Numbered from the stretch's first letter, positions 1-5,852 are shown. The stretch is DNA of 5,852 nt from Melioribacteraceae bacterium (GCA_027036655.1 JALWEC010000010.1:1-5852); one strand, 5' to 3'. Notes: generated by a model from the sequence alone, not told the origin. Translations and numbers: made by a program.

Positions 1-878
1 GCGGTTGTCGTGATACTCGAAATTGTTACAAGAACAGTCTTAGTCTCCGGACCGATATTAACCGCTTCAACGGCTTGGTATTCACGACCGAAATGCTCGC
101 CGAATTCCTTCCCGATTTCATTGGTTAGATCCTCCACTTTTTGGAGCGCTTCCCAATATTTGAAATTAAATTTACCGTAATGTTCCGGCTGAACCAAACC
201 GCCAACCGCTTTGGGATGTTCAACGTCAATCTCGTAATTCCTTCTGTCTTTAGGCGGTAAAAATTCATCGACCAAAGATTGCTCGGGTACCCAAACATTT
301 TCGCTTGTATGGCTTTGATAAAACGCATCAAGCACAACAAATACGGGCAGTTCAAGTCGTTCTGCTATAATATACGCCTGAATTACGCTGTCGAGAACCT
401 CCTGCGAGCTTTCTCCGTAAAACTGGACCCAGCCTGTATCGCGCTGAGCAAGAGAATCGGTCTGGTCAGACCAAATATTCCAAGGAATAGAAGGTCTTCC
501 AACATTGCAGACAACCATGGGAAGTCTGTAATGCGCAATAGCATGAAGAACTTCGTGCGCGTAAAAAAGCCCCTGACCGGCGGTTGCGGTAAAAACTCTT
601 TCTCCCGTTAAAGCCGCTCCCATTGCTGCAGCAAATACGGAATGCTCGCTATCCATATTTACATATTCGGCATCCAGTTCCCCTTTCCCGACTTTGTCGG
701 AAAGGTCTTCCACAATCGTTGTTTGAGGAGTAATAGGATAAGCGGGAATAAATCCCACTCTGCAAAGCTTTGCCGCTTCCGAAGCAGCATAATTACCTTT
801 TAAAATTCTCTCTTCATGACGAGGAAATTTATCTGTAGTTTCATTCACTTCTTTTGTGATTTCTTTTATATTATTCAT
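1..878 (-). CDS. porA: 2-oxoacid:acceptor oxidoreductase alpha subunit (PorA-like), 3'-truncated by the window edge
   Basis: The frame stays open from the ATG at 878-876 to base 1, giving about 292 residues of a subunit usually near 380-400, so domain I and the beginning of domain II are present. Seen: YPITPQ at residues 47-52, DSEHSVFAAAMGAAL at 76-90, ATAGQGL at 98-104, and DQTDSLAQRDTGW at 138-150. By family knowledge these mark the pyrimidine-binding side of the thiamine-diphosphate site. T50, E78 and R128 are likely equivalents of the conserved Thr, Glu and Arg of pyruvate:ferredoxin oxidoreductases. The visible end (VLVTISSITTT) looks like the start of the transketolase-C-like domain. 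The gene overlaps the upstream fusion gene by 8 bases, so the two are almost certainly co-translated. The start is supported by an AGAGG Shine-Dalgarno 6 nt upstream. Together with an absent beta subunit it would decarboxylate a 2-oxoacid in the cytoplasm. Substrate is uncertain: pyruvate is the default, but phenylglyoxylate-type or branched oxoacid enzymes share this layout. Confidence 0.88.
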   Translation of the reverse strand, partial: MNNIKEITKEVNETTDKFPRHEERILKGNYAASEAAKLCRVGFIPAYPITPQTTIVEDLSDKVGKGELDAEYVNMDSEHSVFAAAMGAALTGERVFTATAGQGLFYAHEVLHAIAHYRLPMVVCNVGRPSIPWNIWSDQTDSLAQRDTGWVQFYGESSQEVLDSVIQAYIIAERLELPVFVVLDAFYQSHTSENVWVPEQSLVDEFLPPKDRRNYEIDVEHPKAVGGLVQPEHYGKFNFKYWEALQKVEDLTNEIGKEFGEHFGREYQAVEAVNIGPETKTVLVTISSITTT

Positions 879-3141
879 AAACCACCTCTTTCAGATTAAA
901 TGTCATTGCCGAACATGGGCATTCCTGAACGCATATTCCGCATCCTTTGCAATAGTCATAATCAATGCGCAAACGCCCTCCATCATCAATGTGAATCGCG
1001 GCGTCGGGACAATAATTATAACAGTTGCCGCAGCTGAAACATTCACCGCAGTGCATACAACGGGAAGTTTCTTTAACGATTTCTTCTTCTTTTAATCCTT
1101 CAACAACTTCGTCGAAATTATCAAAAAGGTCGATATCATATTTTACAATGTTGTTGATTCTTGGCGTAGGCAAGTAGTAAGTGAAATTAATATCAACCGG
1201 CATTACAACATTAGGATGATTTTCTTCGTGACTGTATGGAAGCGAACGGAAATAAGCATGGACTTCGTCCGAAACTTTATTCCCGCTACCGATTGCTTCG
1301 GTAACTGTTCCACCCCAAGCCATATCGCCCGCGCAGAAAACCGGGATTTTTGAATCAATATTCATTTTTCCTTGCGCAGGTTCAACTTTATTGCCGTCGA
1401 AAACAAATTCATCAAATCTTTGCCCAATTGCGGCGATAACTTTATTCGCTTTAATTTCATATTCCGATCCTTGAACAGGCAACGGTCTTCTTCTTCCAGA
1501 TTCGTCCGGCTCGCCGAGTTCCATTTTAGTCATTGAAACAATCAGGTTCTTACCGTTGCCGGTTACGCCGATTGGCGCGGTAAGAAACTCTATTTTAACG
1601 CCTTCGGCAATTGCCTCGTCAACCTCGTGAGCAATTGCGGGCATCTCGTTGGAAGTTCTTCTGTAATAGATTGTCGGGACGGCGCCAAGTCGCAAGGAGG
1701 TTCTCGCAACGTCAATTGCCGTATTGCCTCCGCCGATGATTGCAATCTCATCGCCTTTTTCAATTCCGTATTTATCGCCCTTTAATTTAAAGTCATAAAG
1801 GAAATCAATTCCGTCAATAATTTGGTCTTCATTCTCAACATGCATTTTGCTTCCGATGTGAGAACCAACCGCGACAATTGCCGCCGCGAATTCATCTTCC
1901 AAATCCGAAATTTTCATTTTCTTATCTGTAACGATTTTAACTCCTTCGCGCCGGATCCTTTCAATCTCCTCATCGAGGACGACATCGGGCAATCTGAATT
2001 TTGGGATTCCTGTACGCATCATTCCGCCTGCTTGCGGAGCCGCTTCAAACACAGTTACATCGTAACCTCTTCGCCTTAGCTGCAACGCCGCTGTAAGTCC
2101 CGCGGGACCTCCGCCGATTACGCCGATCTTTTCTTCGTACCGAATCGGAGTTTTTTCAGGTAAGGTATTTCTGAATCTGTCTCCGAGAAATCTTTCTACG
2201 GCCCCAATGTTAACTCCTTCGTCCAATTCGTTACGGTTGCAAGCCTGCTCGCAGAAATGAGGGCAAACTCTTCCGCAAACAGCCGGAAAAGGATTGTGTT
2301 TGTAAATAATTTCAACGGCATCCTCAAATTTTCCTTCGCCCGAAAGTTTAATAAACTCTCTTACGTCCGTGCCTGCCGGGCAGTTGGAAGAACATGGAGC
2401 TAACTTCGTTGTGTATTCGGGAGTTAAAACCCGCCAATTGCCGGTTTTATTCAAAGACATCGGCTGCGACCAATACGGCTCGGAGAATTTATCAATCTCC
2501 GGTTCGCCGACTGACTTCAAAAAATCATCGTCAACGGGATTTTCGTCTATCTTAGTAGTGTTTAAAAACTCATTTAAGTTTAATTCCGATTTCCCCAAAC
2601 CAACAATGCTGTTAAAGGCAATCTCGGACGCTTCCGCGTTTGCTTCCGGCTTAACGGGAACGTTTGACGCTACAACAGCTTTGGCAATATCAATATCGGC
2701 GTCTATTAATTTTATTATTGCGCCAATCATTGCGGCGTTTACAATCGGAAGCGATTTGCTTCCCAAACCTTTTTCAAGAGAAATCTTGGTTGCGGGAACG
2801 GTAAAAACACTCTCCGCTTTTTCCTTGAAATTTTCCAATAAACGCTCAGTGTTTAAAAGCACCGAACCACCTTCGCGAAGTCCGTCAAAAACGGGTACCT
2901 GCTCAAGTAAGGATTCGTCAAATACTACAATTAAGTGGGGATTATAAACATTGCTTCGATTATAAATTTCACCTTTTGCCACTCTTAAAAAAGCTTGGAT
3001 CGGAGCGCCTGTCCTTTCAACGCCGAATGCGGGAAACGACTGCACATGGTAATCTCCAAGCTTACTGAAAATTTTTGCAAGAATTTCGAACGCGGTTACC
3101 ATACCTTGTCCGCCTCTTGCATGTCCTCTGATTTCTAACAT
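871..3141 (-). CDS. Fused 2-oxoacid oxidoreductase gamma subunit / GltD-like FAD-NAD(P) oxidoreductase / 2[4Fe-4S] ferredoxin delta subunit
   Basis: A complete 756-residue protein with three modules. (1) Residues 1-185: POR gamma domain, with IRGHARGGQGMVTA at 4-17 and FPAFGVERTGAP at 36-47. (2) About 232-635: a GltD-like module. Its N-terminal Fe-S domain carries Cys 250, 254, 289, 293, 297 and 301 (CGRVCPHFCEQAC). The FAD Rossmann motif GGGPAG is at 343-348, the second dinucleotide motif GGGNTAIDVAR at 470-480, YYRR at 492-495 and a CAGD FAD motif at 603-606. (3) About 690-750: bacterial ferredoxin with C701-C704-C707-C711-P and C731-C734-C737-C741-P, preceded by an extra CMHC pair (695, 698). 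Canonical POR operons carry gamma, delta, alpha and beta in this order; here a GltD module sits between gamma and delta in one chain. It should pass electrons between the TPP centre, the Fe-S clusters and FAD/NAD(P)H in the cytoplasm. The double Arg after the second Rossmann fold suggests NADPH, by analogy with GltD. No frameshift, stop or signal peptide is seen. Confidence 0.9.
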   Translation of the reverse strand: MLEIRGHARGGQGMVTAFEILAKIFSKLGDYHVQSFPAFGVERTGAPIQAFLRVAKGEIYNRSNVYNPHLIVVFDESLLEQVPVFDGLREGGSVLLNTERLLENFKEKAESVFTVPATKISLEKGLGSKSLPIVNAAMIGAIIKLIDADIDIAKAVVASNVPVKPEANAEASEIAFNSIVGLGKSELNLNEFLNTTKIDENPVDDDFLKSVGEPEIDKFSEPYWSQPMSLNKTGNWRVLTPEYTTKLAPCSSNCPAGTDVREFIKLSGEGKFEDAVEIIYKHNPFPAVCGRVCPHFCEQACNRNELDEGVNIGAVERFLGDRFRNTLPEKTPIRYEEKIGVIGGGPAGLTAALQLRRRGYDVTVFEAAPQAGGMMRTGIPKFRLPDVVLDEEIERIRREGVKIVTDKKMKISDLEDEFAAAIVAVGSHIGSKMHVENEDQIIDGIDFLYDFKLKGDKYGIEKGDEIAIIGGGNTAIDVARTSLRLGAVPTIYYRRTSNEMPAIAHEVDEAIAEGVKIEFLTAPIGVTGNGKNLIVSMTKMELGEPDESGRRRPLPVQGSEYEIKANKVIAAIGQRFDEFVFDGNKVEPAQGKMNIDSKIPVFCAGDMAWGGTVTEAIGSGNKVSDEVHAYFRSLPYSHEENHPNVVMPVDINFTYYLPTPRINNIVKYDIDLFDNFDEVVEGLKEEEIVKETSRCMHCGECFSCGNCYNYCPDAAIHIDDGGRLRIDYDYCKGCGICVQECPCSAMTFNLKEVVYE
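881..888 (-). promoter_or_regulatory. Ribosome binding site for the alpha subunit, inside the upstream gene
   Basis: Read on the minus strand, AAAGAGGTGGTTT lies directly before the ATG at 878. The AGAGG core is 6 nt from the start and is formed by the last sense codons of the fusion gene. The fusion gene's TAA falls five bases after the alpha start begins, so terminating ribosomes can restart at once. This fixes the alpha start and suggests translational coupling and matched subunit amounts. Confidence 0.7.
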
Positions 3142-3148
3142 AGTTTTT

Positions 3149-3153
3149 CTCCA
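3149..3153 (-). promoter_or_regulatory. Ribosome binding site of the gamma/GltD/delta fusion gene
   Basis: Minus-strand TGGAG followed by a 7-nt A-rich spacer (AAAAACT) leads into the ATG at 3141. The gamma domain signature begins within four residues of this Met, so no longer N-terminus is needed and the start is well supported. Confidence 0.75.
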
Positions 3154-3164
3154 AAATAATCAAG

Positions 3165-3176
3165 TTGTTAGAACAA
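3165..3176. promoter_or_regulatory. Short palindrome in the 5' leader of the oxidoreductase operon (candidate operator)
   Basis: TTGTTAGAACAA is a perfect 5-bp inverted repeat around a 2-base centre. It lies downstream of the predicted promoter and 24 bases before the fusion gene start. Its size and position suit a dimeric repressor site, but such a short palindrome in AT-rich DNA can arise by chance and I cannot name a regulator. Confidence 0.25.
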
Positions 3177-3205
3177 TTATTTTCGTTACAAGCTCTACCC
3201 CTTTA

Positions 3206-3234
3206 TTTATAGGGATTAGAGAAATTTTTAACAA
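3206..3234 (-). promoter_or_regulatory. Predicted sigma-70-type promoter of the oxidoreductase operon
   Basis: On the minus strand, TTGTTA (3234-3229; 4 of 6 matches to TTGACA) is followed after exactly 17 bases by TATAAA (3211-3206; 5 of 6 matches to TATAAT). Transcription would start near 3199, giving a leader of about 57 bases before the ATG at 3141. A CCCT/AGGG inverted repeat (3199-3202 and 3211-3214) overlaps the -10 box. I saw no Bacteroidota-style TAnnTTTG element nearby. The region is AT-rich, so chance matches are possible. Confidence 0.45.
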
Positions 3235-3249
3235 TCAATAAGAAAAGAG

Positions 3250-3300
3250 CCTAAAATGGATATTTTCATATTATGATAATTATAAAATAACTATTTTAGG
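3250..3300. repeat. Nested AT-rich inverted repeat (possible hairpin or terminator)
   Basis: CCTAAAAT (3250-3257) pairs perfectly with ATTTTAGG (3293-3300). After a 3x3 internal mismatch, TATTTT (3261-3266) pairs with AAAATA (3284-3289). The centre has a further small palindrome, ATTATGATAAT (3270-3280). Read on the minus strand the last arm is followed by CTCTTTTCTTATT, a T-rich tail, so it could end transcription coming from the lptD/nuclease unit. The stem is weak in G+C for a classic terminator; a protein-binding site upstream of the promoter is an alternative. Confidence 0.4.
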
Positions 3301-3420
3301 GCAAAAATTAAAGGAAGAAGAGCTAAATTATTATCAGGCGTAAAGTAAATAAACGAGCGGGAATGTAAAAAACAGGAAGAAATTTTTATGCTGAAACCAA
3401 ACCTGGTAAATCTTAAATTT

Positions 3421-3449
3421 ATATAAAAATGCGAAGGATATTTTTATGT
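3421..3449 (-). terminator. AT-rich hairpin after the NYN nuclease gene (weak terminator candidate)
   Basis: ATAAAAAT (3423-3430) and ATTTTTAT (3440-3447) form a perfect 8-bp stem around a 9-base loop, beginning about ten bases after the nuclease stop codon. The position suits a 3'-end structure, and the downstream arm is T-rich. The stem has no G-C pairs and lacks a clean T-run after it, so it may only protect the mRNA end or be chance. Confidence 0.3.
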
Positions 3450-3456
3450 CAATCCG

Positions 3457-3915
3457 TTATTCATCATCTGTGAACAATGATAAAATCTCTTGGTTATCAA
3501 TCCCTTTTATTCTATCGTTTTCTTCGTCGGTACGAAACGCTTCTTCAATTTCACGGACAAACTCCTCGCTTCTGAGCGCTTTGCAGCCGTTCACTTTTGC
3601 ATAATCCCTTATCCACGCATCCGAGGAAACGACAACCGCCGTGTGCTTGGTTTTAAGTCTATTAATCTCTTCCCTAATCAAAACATCGGCAGGCTCTGCG
3701 TAAGAAAACTTAATCCTCATTTTATTGCTTCGTACAATTTCATTAGGAGCGCCGTCAAAAAACAGAATTACCTTGAATTTTTTACCGTCAAAAAATCTGT
3801 CCAATTTGAAAATCAGTTTCTCGCGGCTTTCCGGTGAATTATCTTTTGCCAGCTTTTTTAATTCCGGCATCTTCCACATAAGATTATTTCCATCAATCAA
3901 ATATGTAATCATCAT
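3457..3915 (-). CDS. NYN-domain (YacP-like, PIN-fold) predicted ribonuclease
   Basis: A 152-residue single-domain protein. Seen: YLIDGNNLMW at 5-14, ILFFDG at 50-55, ADVLIREEI at 76-84 and VVVSSDAWIRDYA at 94-106, followed by the CKALRSEEFVREI segment typical of the YacP group. In NYN/PIN nucleases the acidic residues bind metal for RNA cleavage; D8, D54, D77 and D99 are the best candidates. The group includes Rae1 of Bacillus subtilis, a ribosome-associated endoribonuclease, but that exact role cannot be assumed. The last 25 residues are acidic and look like a tail. There is no signal peptide, so it should be cytoplasmic. The gene overlaps the lptD stop. Two ATGs are adjacent (3915 and 3912); the AGG at the end of lptD is better spaced (6 nt) for the second, giving 151 residues. 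It is probably co-transcribed with lptD, with no obvious functional link. Confidence 0.82.
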   Translation of the reverse strand: MMITYLIDGNNLMWKMPELKKLAKDNSPESREKLIFKLDRFFDGKKFKVILFFDGAPNEIVRSNKMRIKFSYAEPADVLIREEINRLKTKHTAVVVSSDAWIRDYAKVNGCKALRSEEFVREIEEAFRTDEENDRIKGIDNQEILSLFTDDE

Positions 3916-5852
3916 CTGCCTGAAAAAATATTTTTACTCTTTTCAAGTTTGATATCCCGCAGCTCCGGCGCTTTCAAATGGATATTAAATCTGAAACCAC
4001 GGTAAACGCCAACGGGATGCCAAGTAAACATCATCTCCCAACAGCCCATATCTCGGTAAACGGAAACAACGGGAGCGGAAACTTCTTCGCGGATAAAATC
4101 ATAATTTGAGCGGAAAGTAAATTTCCAGCCCTTAGTAAGATTAAAACTCAAACTTGCGGCTACCGACGAGCTTACAATTCCCGGGAGCGGAGTAGGCTTG
4201 GAAAATCTGTAGTTGTAAGTAAAATCCAAACTCCAAGGAATGGAGGTATCAGTTTCGTCAACATCGAATTGGTTGTTCCTGTTTTTTTGTAACCTGAGTT
4301 TTTCTTTCAGTGAATCTTCGTCCGTTGTAGAATTAGCAAGCGCTTTTATTTTATCGCCCGAAATTCTTGAATTAATACTGATTGAAGTTCCGGTTAATCT
4401 CATTAACCCTTTCTTTTCGGAGACAAGAAAACGGTTAATTTTTCTTCCTCCGTTAAAATCGTAAAATGTAAATGACGTTCCCCCGTTGAACGAAAGATAA
4501 TCACCGATACTTGTTCTGTAACGCAAATTCATATCGGAAAGGTTTAAGCTGTCAGCGCTGAAATTATATTGTGAACTTACCGACCACGTTAAGAGCTTAA
4601 TTTTTCTCTGCCTCGAAGTCGTGTCGGTCGGATCTTTAGAGGTTTTAATTTCGTAAATATTGTTAACGCTGAAGCGGGCGTTCTGCCTTTCGCTCCCGCT
4701 TACTCCGCCGAAAATCTCGTTTGAATATTTATCGTACCGGACAACCGTACCGTTCGCCTTTTCGTAGGAATCATAATATGAGAATTTATCCGATGAAAAA
4801 TCGGGCTGATAAGAATATGAAACGGAAGGAATCACCGTGTGACGGAAAGCTTCAATACCCAAAGCGTTAATGTTCGCCATCCCGTAAATTTTGGTTGAAG
4901 CGGAAAATGAAAGATTAAACGAACGGACAAAATCATAGGATTTTACTCTGCTTGTAACGATACTGTCAACATAGCTTGTTCCGCCGTTCGCGTCCGTAAC
5001 GGGATGAACAAAATCATAAATTTTAGTGTGATGATTGTACCATTTTTCGCGGTAATTCACTGAGGGAGAAATATTAAAATAACCGATTTTCGCAGATGAA
5101 TTAAGCGTGAGATTATGCTGAATGCCAAGCTTCCACAAATCGCTTGCGGAGGTACGGTTATGCTGGTTTCTGAAAGCGCTGTTATATTTCAGTCCGATTT
5201 TTTCATACCATTTCATCTTTGCGGGAGAAGAAAAGGAACTTCTGAACGGATAAATAATCGGGAGGTTCAATGATAAGTTGGGTAGCTTTTCCTGTATGGC
5301 TCCGGACTTTAAATTCTGACTTCTGTAGTAATTCATATTTAAACTTACTCCGCTGTCCCACCGTTTGGAAAAAGTCGCGTTGGAAATTACATTCTGCTGG
5401 TAAAGTTTATCGTAGTTAACCGAATTATTGGCAAGGTAATCGGAAGTGTAATACTTAAGGTTTACGTTTAACTTTGCGGTCGGAGTAAAGGATTGAGAAT
5501 GCCTCCAACTTAAGTTCCAATCGGTTCTCCTCGTGTAGTTCGGTTCGCCTTTATTCCCAATCCCGATATAGGAATAACCGAAATTTGCCTCGCCGTTAAA
5601 GGAGTATCTTTTTTTATATCGAAAACGGGAACGCGCTCCCCAGCCTCCCTTAAAATAGTAATCGCCGACGGCTGATAAATCCATATAATCATTGATTGCC
5701 CAGTAATATCCTAATCCCCTTAAATAAAAACCGCGCAGTGCGTCCTGTCCGTAACTCGGCAAAATCAGTCCGGAATGTCGTCCTCTGTCAAGTGGAAAAA
5801 CCGCAAAGGGAACGGGAATCGGCAACGGAACACCCCCTATCCACATAAAAAT
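3912..5852 (-). CDS. lptD: LPS-assembly outer-membrane protein LptD, 5'-truncated by the window edge
   Basis: 646 residues are visible, ending in TGA at 3914-3912. The frame stays open to base 5852, and the Met encoded at 5846-5844 lies inside a conserved stretch (WIGGVPLPIPVPFAVFPL), so it is an internal residue and not the start. Bacteroidota LptD proteins are commonly 800-900 residues or more; the missing part should be the signal peptide and the periplasmic OstA/LptA-like domain. Visible features: SGLILPSYG and GYYWAINDY close to the window edge, then long alternating hydrophobic/polar strands rich in Tyr, Asn, Ser and Phe typical of a large beta-barrel. HTVIPSVSYSYQPDF lies mid-chain, and CWEMMFTWHPVGVYRGF with a KAPELRDIKLEK tail closes the protein. 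By family knowledge LptD, with a lipoprotein partner, inserts lipopolysaccharide into the outer leaflet of the outer membrane. The only visible Cys is in CWEMMF, so an E. coli-like set of disulfides is not evident here. It is followed directly by the nuclease gene. Confidence 0.88.
   Translation of the reverse strand: MFMWIGGVPLPIPVPFAVFPLDRGRHSGLILPSYGQDALRGFYLRGLGYYWAINDYMDLSAVGDYYFKGGWGARSRFRYKKRYSFNGEANFGYSYIGIGNKGEPNYTRRTDWNLSWRHSQSFTPTAKLNVNLKYYTSDYLANNSVNYDKLYQQNVISNATFSKRWDSGVSLNMNYYRSQNLKSGAIQEKLPNLSLNLPIIYPFRSSFSSPAKMKWYEKIGLKYNSAFRNQHNRTSASDLWKLGIQHNLTLNSSAKIGYFNISPSVNYREKWYNHHTKIYDFVHPVTDANGGTSYVDSIVTSRVKSYDFVRSFNLSFSASTKIYGMANINALGIEAFRHTVIPSVSYSYQPDFSSDKFSYYDSYEKANGTVVRYDKYSNEIFGGVSGSERQNARFSVNNIYEIKTSKDPTDTTSRQRKIKLLTWSVSSQYNFSADSLNLSDMNLRYRTSIGDYLSFNGGTSFTFYDFNGGRKINRFLVSEKKGLMRLTGTSISINSRISGDKIKALANSTTDEDSLKEKLRLQKNRNNQFDVDETDTSIPWSLDFTYNYRFSKPTPLPGIVSSSVAASLSFNLTKGWKFTFRSNYDFIREEVSAPVVSVYRDMGCWEMMFTWHPVGVYRGFRFNIHLKAPELRDIKLEKSKNIFSGR

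Larger units (their letters stand above)
3142..3456. other. Intergenic region between the nuclease gene and the oxidoreductase operon
   Basis: This 315-base AT-rich gap separates two same-strand transcription units. Reading in the direction of transcription it holds an AT-rich hairpin close to the nuclease stop (3421-3449), a stretch with nothing recognisable (about 3301-3420), a nested inverted repeat (3250-3300), a promoter-like pair of boxes (3206-3234), a short palindrome (3165-3176) and the fusion gene's ribosome binding site. I see no tRNA, no known riboswitch fold and no convincing small gene in it. Confidence 0.7.

Noticed and set aside
279..611. 110-codon plus-strand open frame
   Set aside because: It is opposite the alpha-subunit gene, which has clear family motifs throughout this stretch; no motif of its own.
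2369..2947. 192-codon open frame on the plus strand
   Set aside because: It lies wholly opposite the well-supported fusion gene. Its product is Ser/Thr/Phe-rich with no recognisable motif, as expected from the antisense of a coding frame.
871..3141. Reading the fusion as a plain glutamate synthase small subunit
   Set aside because: The N-terminal POR gamma signature, the C-terminal ferredoxin domain and the following alpha-subunit gene place it in an oxoacid oxidoreductase; no GltB-like gene is present in the window.
3396..3407. ACCA/TGGT hairpin with a 4-base loop
   Set aside because: Only four pairs, not followed by a T-run on either strand; too weak to call.
3388..3426. 12-codon plus-strand frame preceded by AGGAAG and an 8-nt spacer
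   Set aside because: Too short to support as a gene; no promoter is evident and no plus-strand gene follows for a leader peptide to control.
3446..3604. 52-codon plus-strand frame with GAAGG upstream of its ATG
   Set aside because: Mostly antisense to the nuclease gene and strongly Ser-rich, typical of a shadow frame; the ribosome site match is likely chance.
3490..3837. 115-codon plus-strand open frame, with a second one at 3725-3952
   Set aside because: Both are antisense to the NYN nuclease and the lptD end, and neither shows a domain or a good ribosome site.
5844..5846. Met codon as the start of the lptD-like gene
   Set aside because: The frame continues upstream to the window edge (two more codons, Ile-Phe). 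The Met sits in a conserved region well inside LptD proteins, and no signal peptide follows it, so the gene is truncated by the window instead.

Overview
The window most likely comes from an anaerobic or facultatively anaerobic Gram-negative bacterium of the Bacteroidota/Chlorobiota/Ignavibacteriota (FCB) group. The main reason is an LptD-type outer-membrane protein whose motifs look like the Bacteroidota form (SGLILPSYG and GYYWAINDY near the visible start; CWEMMFTWHP and a KAPELRDIKLEK tail at the end). A 2-oxoacid:acceptor oxidoreductase operon fits a ferredoxin-based or fermentative metabolism. The DNA is moderately AT-rich. The Ignavibacteria-like placement is an inference, not proven here. 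All convincing genes are on the minus strand, so the reading order is from high to low coordinates.

Region 5852-3457 holds an envelope/RNA unit. It begins with a 5'-truncated lptD-like gene (beta-barrel part and C-terminus). This runs through a 4-base ATGA overlap into a small NYN/YacP-like (PIN-fold) predicted ribonuclease gene. Region 3456-3142 is the only sizeable gap (315 bp). It holds an AT-rich hairpin just after the nuclease gene, a nested inverted repeat, a plausible sigma-70 promoter and a short palindrome, all consistent with the end of one transcription unit and the start of the next.

Region 3141-1 is a 2-oxoacid oxidoreductase operon. The first gene encodes a 756-residue fusion: a POR gamma domain, a GltD-like FAD/NAD(P) oxidoreductase and a C-terminal 2[4Fe-4S] ferredoxin (delta) domain. 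It overlaps by 8 bases with the alpha-subunit gene, which leaves the window at base 1. The TPP-binding beta subunit is not in the window and is expected just downstream.

The likely joint function is oxidation of pyruvate or a related 2-oxoacid to acyl-CoA (or the reverse), with electrons passing through the ferredoxin clusters to the FAD/NAD(P) module. This would make the complex NAD(P)-linked, or able to exchange electrons between ferredoxin and NAD(P). This fusion is the most interesting item in the window. I see no mobile elements, CRISPR, tRNA or rRNA, and no clear evidence of a wholly unknown system.
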